Assembly (NCBI GenBank): GCA_031282385.1
Contig: JAITDV010000228.1
Coordinates: forward strand, 1-7,045
Direction of reading: 5' to 3'
Origin: Planctomycetaceae bacterium
GTDB taxonomy: Bacteria > Planctomycetota > Planctomycetia > Pirellulales > Thermoguttaceae
DNA length: 7,045 nucleotides
Position numbers and translations under genes: made by a program. Position 1 is the first letter of the stretch. The number at the start of each line of letters is the position of its first letter. Below, piece by piece: positions 1-5,404 of the stretch. Below the pieces are notes generated by a model. That model was not told where the DNA came from and searched no databases. It worked only from the letters and a program-made list of their open reading frames with translations.

Positions 1-36
1 CTTTTTCCCTTCCTTTTTCCCTTCCTTTATTCCTTC
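1..36. repeat. 12-bp tandem repeat encoding a 4-residue protein repeat
   Basis: Positions 1-12 and 13-24 are identical (ctttttcccttc), and 25-36 matches at 10 of 12 positions. On the minus strand each unit encodes one four-residue step of the Lys/Glu/Gly tail of the Rpn protein, so unit gain or loss would keep frame. The array probably continues beyond the left edge. Confidence 0.8.
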
Positions 37-105
37 TATTCTTCCTTTAGCAATACCGTTGGTTTCGGCTTCTTGGTAGAATTTTACTGCGATTGTTGTT
101 GACAT
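1..105 (-). CDS. Possible separately translated Rpn C-terminal fragment (RpnS-like intragenic antitoxin), partial
   Basis: Codon 278 of the Rpn gene is an ATG (plus 105-103) in the same frame, preceded by TTAGGAGTAAAAATT. Its AGGAG is 8 nt from the ATG, a better Shine-Dalgarno site than the one of the full-length gene. The fragment begins MSTTIAVKFYQEAE and passes into a helix-like tail of 4-residue repeats (GRIE, GIKE, GKKE, GKK), continuing past the window edge after 35 residues. In Rpn systems described in E. coli, a small C-terminal protein translated from an internal start binds and inhibits the toxic full-length nuclease, and its helix carries four-residue repeats that vary in number between strains. 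The sequence shows the start, the ribosome site and the repeats. The antitoxin role is inference by analogy. The alternative is a chance internal Met in an ordinary Rpn protein. Confidence 0.5.
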   Translation of the reverse strand, partial: MSTTIAVKFYQEAETNGIAKGRIEGIKEGKKEGKK

Positions 106-936
106 AATTTTTACTCCTAATTCTTTGGTTAAATTGATTATTTTTTCATACGTTTTGGGATCGAAGTACTTTGAGCTTGTAAGTAAATAATACAAGCCCA
201 AATCCCAAAGCGTTAAGAAAATTTTACTTTTGTAAAAATCTTCCTTGAATTTTTCAAACAATGCGAATACTTCCTCATTCACATTTTTACTGTGTGCAAT
301 AATCAAAATGCGAAAAAACAAATACACAATAGGATTCGAAGGCATTGTCTTTTCAATCAAAACATTCAGATCATACACCAAAATCCTATAACGGAAAATC
401 AAACTCCGCAATGCCGAACCTTGCGGCAACGAAATAAGATCAGCTATATCCGTCGGCGCCGTAAATACACATTCGCCACAATGAAATATCATTGCAATCA
501 CACATGGCAATGGTTGATTTTTATGTACTTTTGTTTGTTGTTTTATTTCGTCGTCGTCATCTTTTTCGATTCCGGCTAGCATCATCGACATATTATACGA
601 ATATCGGAATAATTGGATTGTGGCATTATGCCGATTGTCGGATTTAAAGTCTATTACCCAATAAATGCATTCGCCTTCTTTGCCGTTTTTTAATGGAATG
701 CGATAAATTACATCGGCGTAGAGTGAGCGTAATCGCTTATTGATAAATTTATCGTTTACTATTTCCATTCGTGTAATATCAAGTTCCGCTAGTAACACTT
801 TGTCCAAAATACACGTCAAAATCAGACGTGCCATAAACAAATTCAGGAAAACATCCTTGCAAAATGCGTCGTGCCTATAATATCGCGGCAGTTTGTCAAA
901 CAACGATTTAATATATTTTGATAAATCAATCCGCAT
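1..936 (-). CDS. Rpn-family recombination-promoting nuclease / putative transposase (PD-(D/E)XK), C-terminus cut by window edge
   Basis: An open frame of 312 codons starts at the ATG at 936-934 and runs off the left edge without a stop. A GGAG lies 7 nt upstream of the ATG (plus 944-947). The N-terminal HDAFCKDVF (residues 22-30) resembles the HDxFFK opening of Rpn/YhgA-like proteins. The nuclease core shows YADVIYRI (Asp75) followed by IYWVIDFKSD (Asp96-Phe-Lys98), which fits the Asp...(D/E)-x-K active site of the PD-(D/E)XK fold. Many Rpn proteins have E-x-Q or E-x-K here, so D-F-K is a plausible variant. From about residue 293 the chain becomes a Lys/Glu/Gly repeat with Gly at 294, 298, 302, 306 and 310. 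E. coli Rpn proteins are DNA endonucleases that stimulate RecA-independent recombination and have been reported to act as anti-phage toxins restrained by their own C-terminal fragment. Function here is inferred from the family. No other gene is near its 5' side; repeats fill the upstream gap. Confidence 0.85.
   Translation of the reverse strand, partial: MRIDLSKYIKSLFDKLPRYYRHDAFCKDVFLNLFMARLILTCILDKVLLAELDITRMEIVNDKFINKRLRSLYADVIYRIPLKNGKEGECIYWVIDFKSDNRHNATIQLFRYSYNMSMMLAGIEKDDDDEIKQQTKVHKNQPLPCVIAMIFHCGECVFTAPTDIADLISLPQGSALRSLIFRYRILVYDLNVLIEKTMPSNPIVYLFFRILIIAHSKNVNEEVFALFEKFKEDFYKSKIFLTLWDLGLYYLLTSSKYFDPKTYEKIINLTKELGVKIMSTTIAVKFYQEAETNGIAKGRIEGIKEGKKEGKK
103..118 (-). promoter_or_regulatory. 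Internal Shine-Dalgarno and start codon inside the Rpn gene
   Basis: On the minus strand AGGAG (plus 114-118) is separated by 8 nt of AT-rich sequence from the in-frame ATG at plus 105-103. The spacing and match are near ideal. This site would allow the C-terminal part of the Rpn gene to be made as a separate small protein. Confidence 0.5.
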
Positions 937-1094
937 AAAAAATCTCCAAAAAATTTATTTCCGATTGCAACAAAATCCCAACTCTTAACTCTTATTTATC
1001 TGAAAATCAAAATTGATACTTTTTGTACTGTGTTTATTATGTTTCTAAAGTCATTTTGTTTTACATGTCTCTCACTAAAACAAAAATCAAAATT

Positions 1095-1195
1095 TAAATT
1101 GTTCACACTTGAATTTTCCCTTACCATCGCCTGCTTATCTATCGGAAAGCAGACTTTTACGCTCTTGAGTCAGGCAATTTATAGTACGAGCAGTA
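1095..1195 (+). repeat. Family-B dispersed repeat, copy 1 (101 bp, TA-bounded)
   Basis: This copy runs from the TA before AATTGTTCACAC to the TA after GTACGAGCAG. It differs from copy 2 at 8 of 101 positions. A small stem, GCCTGCTT against AAGCAGAC around ATCTATCGG, lies in the middle and is followed by TTTTACG. The ends are imperfect inverted repeats in the family consensus (CTGTTCACAC against CTGTTCGTAC). No coding frame is shared between copies, which argues for a non-coding, non-autonomous element. Confidence 0.75.
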
Positions 1196-1255
1196 TAGAG
1201 CATGGAGAGTATATCAAAATTTTTAGAATTGACAAATTTAAACAATTAATTCTTT

Positions 1256-1356
1256 TAAACAGTTCACACTTGAATTTTCCTTTACCACCGCCTGCTTACC
1301 TATCGGAAAGCAGGCTTTTACGTTCTTGAATCAGGCAATTTATAGTACGAGCAGTA
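1256..1356 (+). repeat. Family-B dispersed repeat, copy 2 (101 bp, TA-bounded)
   Basis: This is the best preserved copy and a direct repeat of copy 1, starting 161 bp further on. It contains a perfect 8-bp stem, GCCTGCTT / AAGCAGGC, around the loop ACCTATCGGA, followed by TTTTACGTTC. The second half (AGGCAATTTATAGTACGAG) is identical to copy 1. Function is unknown. Confidence 0.75.
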
Positions 1357-1433
1357 TATCCAACTTATTACCACAAATCAGTACTAAATAAATAAAATTA
1401 TTATGAAATTATGAAATTTCGAGTACAGGAGAA

Positions 1434-1587
1434 TAGACCTTTTCGCTAACCTGTAGGAGACCACCCCTGACCCCCTCCGAAGGAGGGGAATAATTCCTCT
1501 CCTTCGTAGGGGTTAGGGGTGGTCTCGGAGGAGTTAAAGGCGGTTTTTTGTTGTGTTGATGTATTTTTAGGTTAGAGAAAAGGTCTA
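1434..1587. mobile_element. Family-A MITE-like element with 17-bp terminal inverted repeats and TA duplication
   Basis: The 154-bp stretch begins TAGACCTTTTCGCTAACCT and ends with its inverted match AGGTTAGAGAAAAGGTCTA; 18 of 19 positions are complementary. Read as TA plus a 17-bp inverted repeat, it has the TA target duplication typical of IS630/Tc1/mariner-type transposition. It has no room for a transposase, so it would be non-autonomous and mobilised in trans. The centre is a long GC-rich hairpin. The right end is repeated exactly, in inverted orientation, in the last 33 bp of the window. The element stops 4 bp before the stop codon of the efflux adaptor gene. The IS630 link rests on the TA and the terminal repeats only. 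Confidence 0.7.
1457..1526. repeat. GC-rich long hairpin inside the family-A element
   Basis: The left arm 1457-1488 and right arm 1496-1526 are inverted copies with about three mismatches and one bulge, around the 7-nt loop AATAATT. The arms start GAGACCACCCCT and contain CGAAGGAG. The composition is much richer in GC than the surroundings. It lies on the downstream side of the adaptor gene and could block transcription leaving that gene, although it lacks a clean T-run next to the stem. Confidence 0.75.
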
Positions 1588-1591
1588 ATTT

Positions 1592-2986
1592 TTAGAGATT
1601 GTCTTGTGTTAATGTTTTTTTGATAGTAGTGTATTTTGTGAATTTTTTTGTTTGGACTATATTTACGTTACTGCCTTCGATAGGGGTAGCCAATGGCGAC
1701 ACGACGACTAAATTATCTGTGTCAAGTGATTTTGACTCTGCATAGAACAAGATGCCTTCTGGAGTTGAGGCTGCGACGCGTATGTCGTGTTTTTGCAATT
1801 TACCGCCGGTTGCAGTCCAGATTTTATTACCGGGCAAGAGTGCTTTTTCAGGGATACGGTAAAGTTCGATATCTGGTTTGGAGTGTACTATTATTGAAAC
1901 GTACATTCCAAAAAACAGTGTAGGCGGTTTTTTATCGGATATTTTATTTTCGTTTAGTAGGCGGACGGATTTGGGGTTATTGACTTTGACTCTGCAAGGA
2001 ATCATGCGTGTTGCGGCATCTACTCCGCCGCCGTCGAGTGTTTGCAGAACGCCGTCCCAAATCCATTTTTCGCCGTCTATTTCGTACAAAATTGTTACAT
2101 CCGTCGGGGCAAAAACATAACCATCAGAAAGTCCTTTTTTTGACCGCGACAACCAAATCCATTGTATCTGTTTCATGTATAAACTGCATTGGATTTCAAA
2201 TTGTTCGGGATCAAGAATTCGGGCAACACTTGTACCGCGTTGAATGAATGTATTTACCTCAAAAGAATCTGATGTAATTATGCCGTCAATTGGGGATGTA
2301 ATATTTGTTCTTTCGAGGTTCAATTCAGCTGTTTGCAGATTTATTTTTTCTTTTTGCAATACGATTTCGAGTTTATCGGTTTGTACTTCGTAGATACGAA
2401 TTTGGTTTTCAAGTTTTTGTACGGTATCTTTGGTATTGAGCAATGTGGAAAGGGATGCGTCGAGGTCGGAATAGGTTGCGGCGGAGGTTTTGATAAGGGA
2501 CTCAACGCGTTCGTAATCGCGTTTTTTGAGTGTGAGTTGTTGTTGTGCGAGTTCGAGTTCTTTTTTTGCGTTTTCGAGTTGTATTTTATTTTCTTTGATA
2601 TTTATATCTGCTTGTTTGACGGCTTCTTTCAATTGATTTACTTCGAGTTGATAATCTGTCTGATCGATTCGCAATAAAATTTCGCCTTTGCGGACAGAGC
2701 GACCGAGCCGACAATTTTCCGATTTAAAAACAACACGACCTTGAATTTCCGTTACAATATCTATCAATCGAAACGGTATCACTTCACCGTCAACTTTGAA
2801 ATCTATTCCGGTCGTATGTTTTTCAAGCGGAACAACCTCAACCGTATTAACCGGACTATCGGATTCAACTGATCGGGCAATTGGTTTAGGTACAGACAAT
2901 TGCCCAATGACAACATAAGTCAAAAAAATCAACAACAACGAAACCAAAACTTTCCGTACAAAAGTAAATATTTGCAACTTTTTCAT
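1592..2986 (-). CDS. RND efflux periplasmic adaptor (HlyD / membrane fusion protein family)
   Basis: The 464-residue product would link an inner-membrane RND pump to an outer-membrane channel in the periplasm. A membrane anchor lies at about residues 10-30 (VRKVLVSLLLIFLTYVVIG) with no lipobox. The first half of the barrel-sandwich domain spans about 65-113 (IQGRVVF, GEILLRID). A long amphipathic coiled-coil hairpin rich in Gln, Lys, Glu and Leu spans about 114-225. The second lipoyl half follows at about 226-260 (NITSPIDGIITSD, RGTSVARILDP), and then a beta-barrel and membrane-proximal region (about 262-440; LFFGMYVSIIV, RIPEKALLPGNKIW). Length is ordinary for the family. The start is the only Met consistent with the anchor, and no clear Shine-Dalgarno precedes it. 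It lies 119 bp after the secreted-protein gene on the same strand. No RND permease or outer-membrane channel is in the window. Downstream sits the family-A element, 4 bp past the stop. The exported substrate cannot be told from the sequence. Confidence 0.88.
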   Translation of the reverse strand: MKKLQIFTFVRKVLVSLLLIFLTYVVIGQLSVPKPIARSVESDSPVNTVEVVPLEKHTTGIDFKVDGEVIPFRLIDIVTEIQGRVVFKSENCRLGRSVRKGEILLRIDQTDYQLEVNQLKEAVKQADINIKENKIQLENAKKELELAQQQLTLKKRDYERVESLIKTSAATYSDLDASLSTLLNTKDTVQKLENQIRIYEVQTDKLEIVLQKEKINLQTAELNLERTNITSPIDGIITSDSFEVNTFIQRGTSVARILDPEQFEIQCSLYMKQIQWIWLSRSKKGLSDGYVFAPTDVTILYEIDGEKWIWDGVLQTLDGGGVDAATRMIPCRVKVNNPKSVRLLNENKISDKKPPTLFFGMYVSIIVHSKPDIELYRIPEKALLPGNKIWTATGGKLQKHDIRVAASTPEGILFYAESKSLDTDNLVVVSPLATPIEGSNVNIVQTKKFTKYTTIKKTLTQDNL

Positions 2987-3017
2987 TTTTTATTTTGGGT
3001 AATATTAAAGTTAAAGT

Positions 3018-3053
3018 AAAAAATTGTAAGGATGTGCTTCTGCGCGTCCCTAC
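3018..3053 (-). terminator. Probable intrinsic terminator / REP-like hairpin after the secreted-protein gene
   Basis: On the minus strand GTAGGGACGCG pairs with CACATCCTTAC around the loop CAGAAG (plus 3026-3053), and AATTTTTT follows directly (plus 3018-3025). The stem has two mismatches as minus-strand RNA and only one, plus G-U pairs, as plus-strand RNA, so it may instead be a dispersed palindrome. It sits 53 bp after the stop of the secreted-protein gene and 32 bp before the adaptor start. If it works, the two genes are separate transcripts. Confidence 0.4.
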
Positions 3054-3105
3054 GATGTTGGATTGAAATTGCCAACTGAATTAAATTGAAATTTTGTTGC
3101 GCAAA

Positions 3106-4806
3106 TTATGGGGCAAGTTCTATTTCATTGCCGTCAGATTCCAATTCCGAACCATTATCGTCAACAAGACGTATCAATGTTTTTTGTTCAATTTGAGTTT
3201 CACCTGAATGGATCAAAACCGGCAACGTATCTTGTGTTAAATTCCACAATCCGCACTCCCAAACAATCTTGTCATCGTCCGCAAATCTTAACGCAACACG
3301 TTGAGTTTTCGGATCAATTGCACCGATCATTTGTCTGATTGAATTGTTCTTTTCATCAACAAAGTTACCGCGTACCTGTCCCATTTTATTCACTGCAATC
3401 TGTAGTATTTCCTGAGAAATATTTTGTGTATCATTTACATCCTCGTTTACGTTTACGTTTTTTATATTTTCGTTTTCATTTTCCTGCGTAAGAAGTGCAA
3501 ACGTACCCATTGGTAACCAACCTTCATCAATTGGCTGATTTGATGGTGCGGGTTCATTGGCGGGTAGATTAACGATTATAGTTTCCGGCGTTTTTTCCGC
3601 TTCAGCTTTTACCAATGCATCAGCAGTCCGCGCCAATTCCAACGCTTGACGATAATATTCCGCCGAACTCACGTAAGGAACGCCATTGACGTAAACCATA
3701 TCGCCGTTGTAAACGATATTGTTACCGTAGTAGTAAGGATAATAACTGTATCTGTTCAACATTTTGTTTAAGAAAACGCCAGTGAAAAATGCCGTGTCAA
3801 ACCAATTCCATGTGTCGTGCCAATGCTGACGATGCCACCATTTACGTTCAGGAATCGCAACCGGACGCCACGAATTCGGATGACGACGATACCAATCCGC
3901 AGTCCAATAGTTGTTGTAGCCGTGAAAATTCTTACGCACGTTTTTGACTGTTGTTGGTGAAGGTTGATGTCGGTAGGGCGGCGATTTGCGGAGATTGGAG
4001 TTGGCAATTGAGCGGGCAGTTTCAGAATTACGCACCGGAGAACGTGAACCGCCAACTCGATTCGGCGACGGCGCAATTATACGTTTATTATTGTTACGAT
4101 TATTTGCAACTTTGCCCGACCTTGAATTTTGAGAGTTTGTATTTGAACGCCGTAACAAATCGGAAACACGGTTTTGTTGCGTGTTAGAGTTGGTGGAAGT
4201 TGCTGTTGCGGCTGGTGTTGTTGTCGCGGATTTTTCTGGAGTCGCAGCATTTTTTGCGGTTGGAGTTGATGATGTAGTTGCTGTTGCTGTTGATTTATTT
4301 GTGTCGGGAATTTGTGAAGGTGTTGTTTTAGTTGTAACTTTTCCTGAAGCGGTTATGGACTGGTTACTGCGGCGAAATGTCGGTAATTTGGCGTCTGATT
4401 TTTGGGAAATGTTGTCATTTACTTTTTTATCCGCAATTGCAGTCGATTTGTTCGCAGTTGATTTTGGTACAACTGATGATTCTGAAACTGTCTTTTTTGA
4501 AGTTTGTTTTTGATCGGTTTTAGTTCTTGATTTGGATGTTGATGTGGATGTTGGTTTGGTTGTTGCAATTTTGCGTGGATTTTCGGTTCGTGTGGAGTTA
4601 CGTTTAGTTTGTGGCGGAGTTGTTGAACGTTGTGAAGTTGTGCGTGTTGGACGCGGATTTTTTGAGGTTGTGTCGGCTGAAGGTCGCGGCTTATTTCCTT
4701 TTTTGCTTTGTGCTGGAGTTGGTGTTGCGAGGCAAAGGCAAATTATTGAAACGAAAATTATCAGAGAAAATTTGTATATTTTCTTGGTTAAATTGTTATT
4801 TGTCAT
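3106..4806 (-). CDS. Secreted protein with long Ser/Thr/Asn/Lys-rich region and planctomycete-type C-terminal domain; function unknown
   Basis: I chose the ATG at 4806-4804 (566 residues), because GGAGG lies 5 nt before it. The in-frame ATG at 4818 is itself part of that ribosome site. The N-terminus MTNNNLTKKIYKFSLIIF leads into a hydrophobic stretch and a likely signal peptidase site near TPA-Q (residue 32). Residues about 34-290 are low-complexity, basic and rich in Ser, Thr, Asn, Pro and Lys, like a disordered wall-spanning linker. An aromatic segment follows at about 293-345 (YWTADWYRRHPNSWRP, WWHRQHWHDTWNWF). Then come YYPYYYG, NIVYNGDMVYVNGVPYV and an EYYRQALELA helix (about 355-405). 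A C-terminal region at about 428-545 (GWLPMGTFAL, LQIAVNKMGQVRGNF, DPKTQRVALRF, LWNLTQDTLPVLIHSG) looks mostly beta. The layout resembles planctomycete proteins often labelled mu-protocadherin-like; this is recalled similarity, not a search. An acidic Asn/Glu-rich insert (about 441-463) interrupts the C-terminal domain. The role is unknown; a cell-surface location is inferred. Confidence 0.8.
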   Translation of the reverse strand: MTNNNLTKKIYKFSLIIFVSIICLCLATPTPAQSKKGNKPRPSADTTSKNPRPTRTTSQRSTTPPQTKRNSTRTENPRKIATTKPTSTSTSKSRTKTDQKQTSKKTVSESSVVPKSTANKSTAIADKKVNDNISQKSDAKLPTFRRSNQSITASGKVTTKTTPSQIPDTNKSTATATTSSTPTAKNAATPEKSATTTPAATATSTNSNTQQNRVSDLLRRSNTNSQNSRSGKVANNRNNNKRIIAPSPNRVGGSRSPVRNSETARSIANSNLRKSPPYRHQPSPTTVKNVRKNFHGYNNYWTADWYRRHPNSWRPVAIPERKWWHRQHWHDTWNWFDTAFFTGVFLNKMLNRYSYYPYYYGNNIVYNGDMVYVNGVPYVSSAEYYRQALELARTADALVKAEAEKTPETIIVNLPANEPAPSNQPIDEGWLPMGTFALLTQENENENIKNVNVNEDVNDTQNISQEILQIAVNKMGQVRGNFVDEKNNSIRQMIGAIDPKTQRVALRFADDDKIVWECGLWNLTQDTLPVLIHSGETQIEQKTLIRLVDDNGSELESDGNEIELAP

Positions 4807-4816
4807 TTTTTCCTCC
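4804..4816 (-). promoter_or_regulatory. Ribosome binding site that decides the start of the secreted-protein gene
   Basis: On the minus strand ATGGAGGAAAAAATG has GGAGG (plus 4812-4816), a 5-nt A spacer and then ATG at 4806-4804. The upstream ATG at 4818 overlaps the Shine-Dalgarno sequence, so the downstream ATG is the likely start. Confidence 0.7.
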
Positions 4817-4896
4817 ATTCGTGTTAAGGTTTTTAACTATTCCAAATAATTTTCGTGATACAAGCGGATTGTCTGTCAGAACTATCTTTACGTTTT

Positions 4897-5002
4897 TAAA
4901 CTGTTTACACTTTAAATTTTCATTTACTTTCGTCAGTAGCTTATCTATCTGAAAGCGGGCTTTTACGCTCTTGAGTCACGCAATTTAATAGTACGAACAG
5001 TA
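4897..5002 (+). repeat. Family-B dispersed repeat, copy 3 (106 bp, diverged)
   Basis: The copy runs from the TA before AACTGTTTACAC to the TA after GTACGAACAG. It shows the clearest matching ends of the family, ACTGTT against AACAGT. The central stem is degraded by changes and a short insertion, while the second half (CTTTTACGCTCTTGAGTCA) is well kept. It lies about 90 bp upstream of the secreted-protein start, so it could sit in that gene's leader or promoter region. Confidence 0.7.
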
Positions 5003-5053
5003 TATATCACAAAATTCTAGGATACATTTGGTATAGTTTTGTATTTGTTTGTC

Positions 5054-5094
5054 AAAAAAAGCGGCAATATTCGGCAAAAAATCGTATTATCCGC
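5054..5094 (-). terminator. Possible intrinsic terminator downstream of lutB
   Basis: On the minus strand GCGG-AT-AATA pairs with TATT-G-CCGC around a 15-nt loop, and seven T follow directly (plus 5054-5060). The stem is eight pairs with a small internal loop. It is about 310 bp past the lutB stop, with family-B copy 4 between, so it may end the lutB transcript or a spurious one. The large loop and the distance keep the call weak. Confidence 0.35.
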
Positions 5095-5241
5095 AATTTC
5101 GCTACAATGCATAAATACGGATTAATTTAATTATTTGTTCAACCGCAATTCCGAAGAGGCAATTATCCACTATTTAACATCTAGTACAACCAGAAGGCGC
5201 TGTTTATTATCAAAAATATCCGAATATGCAGATTGGTATTT

Positions 5242-5344
5242 TAAACTGTGTTCACACTTTAAATTTAGTTTACCTTTGCCTGTTTATTTATCGGAAAGCA
5301 TTTTTTTAAGCTCTTGAGTTCCGCAATTTATAACACGATCAGTA
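5242..5344 (+). repeat. Family-B dispersed repeat, copy 4 (103 bp, most diverged full-length copy)
   Basis: The copy runs from the TA before AACTGTGTTCACAC to the TA after CGATCAG. It keeps TTATCGGAAAGCA, GCTCTTGAGTT and GCAATTTATA, but the right arm of the central stem is replaced by a T-run. It lies 60 bp past the lutB stop codon and has the same orientation as copies 1-3. Confidence 0.7.
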
Positions 5345-5404
5345 GAGGGATTCTCTTAATATACTGTTACAAAAATTATCCATAATTTTACAGAGTTGCG
5401 GGAA

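Larger units (their letters stand above)
937..1591. other. Gene-free interval holding two family-B repeats and one family-A element
   Basis: No supported gene lies between the Rpn start and the stop codon of the efflux adaptor. The interval is AT-rich apart from the GC-rich hairpin inside the family-A element. It holds two direct family-B repeats 161 bp apart and one TA-flanked element. A perfect TTGACA occurs at 1229-1234 just before the second family-B copy, but it has no good -10 box and I do not call a promoter. Confidence 0.75.
4807..5404. other. Gene-free interval with two family-B repeats and a possible terminator
   Basis: About 600 bp separate the secreted-protein start from the lutB stop. 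The interval holds family-B copies 3 and 4 and, between them, a hairpin with a T-run on the minus strand. The only other open frame, a short plus-strand one over 5135-5317, reads through a repeat and has no ribosome site, so I do not call it a gene. I find no convincing promoter for the secreted-protein gene here. Confidence 0.7.

Noticed and set aside
292..579. 95-codon plus-strand open frame
   Set aside because: It is antisense to the Rpn gene, whose frame is supported by motifs and a ribosome site; the plus-strand product has no recognisable character.
1030..1329. 99-codon plus-strand open frame ending in AYLSESRLLRS
   Set aside because: It reads through family-B copies 1 and 2 in different frames, has no ribosome site, and copy 3 has stops in the corresponding frame. 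The shared C-terminal peptide with the 5135-5317 frame is a by-product of the repeat.
1095..1356. CRISPR-like array from regularly repeated ~100-bp units
   Set aside because: Units are too long, only two are adjacent, the spacing elsewhere is irregular, and there are no cas genes.
4181..4849. Plus-strand frames rich in Val, Phe and Gly opposite the secreted-protein gene
   Set aside because: They are the antisense of Thr/Ser/Asn/Lys-rich codons; the minus-strand frame has a signal peptide, a ribosome site and conserved motifs.
5027..5055. Minus-strand TTGACA followed by TATACC as a promoter for the secreted-protein gene
   Set aside because: The spacer is only 14 nt and TTGACA overlaps the T-run of the possible terminator, so the match is probably incidental.
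5135..5317. 60-codon plus-strand open frame ending in VYLSESIFLSS
   Set aside because: Its C-terminal half is the translation of family-B copy 4, there is no ribosome site, and the N-terminal half looks random.
5369..5391. AT-only hairpin just after the lutB stop as a terminator
   Set aside because: The minus-strand stem AAAATTA / TAATTTT has no GC pair, so I preferred the GC-containing hairpin at 5054-5094, itself a weak call.
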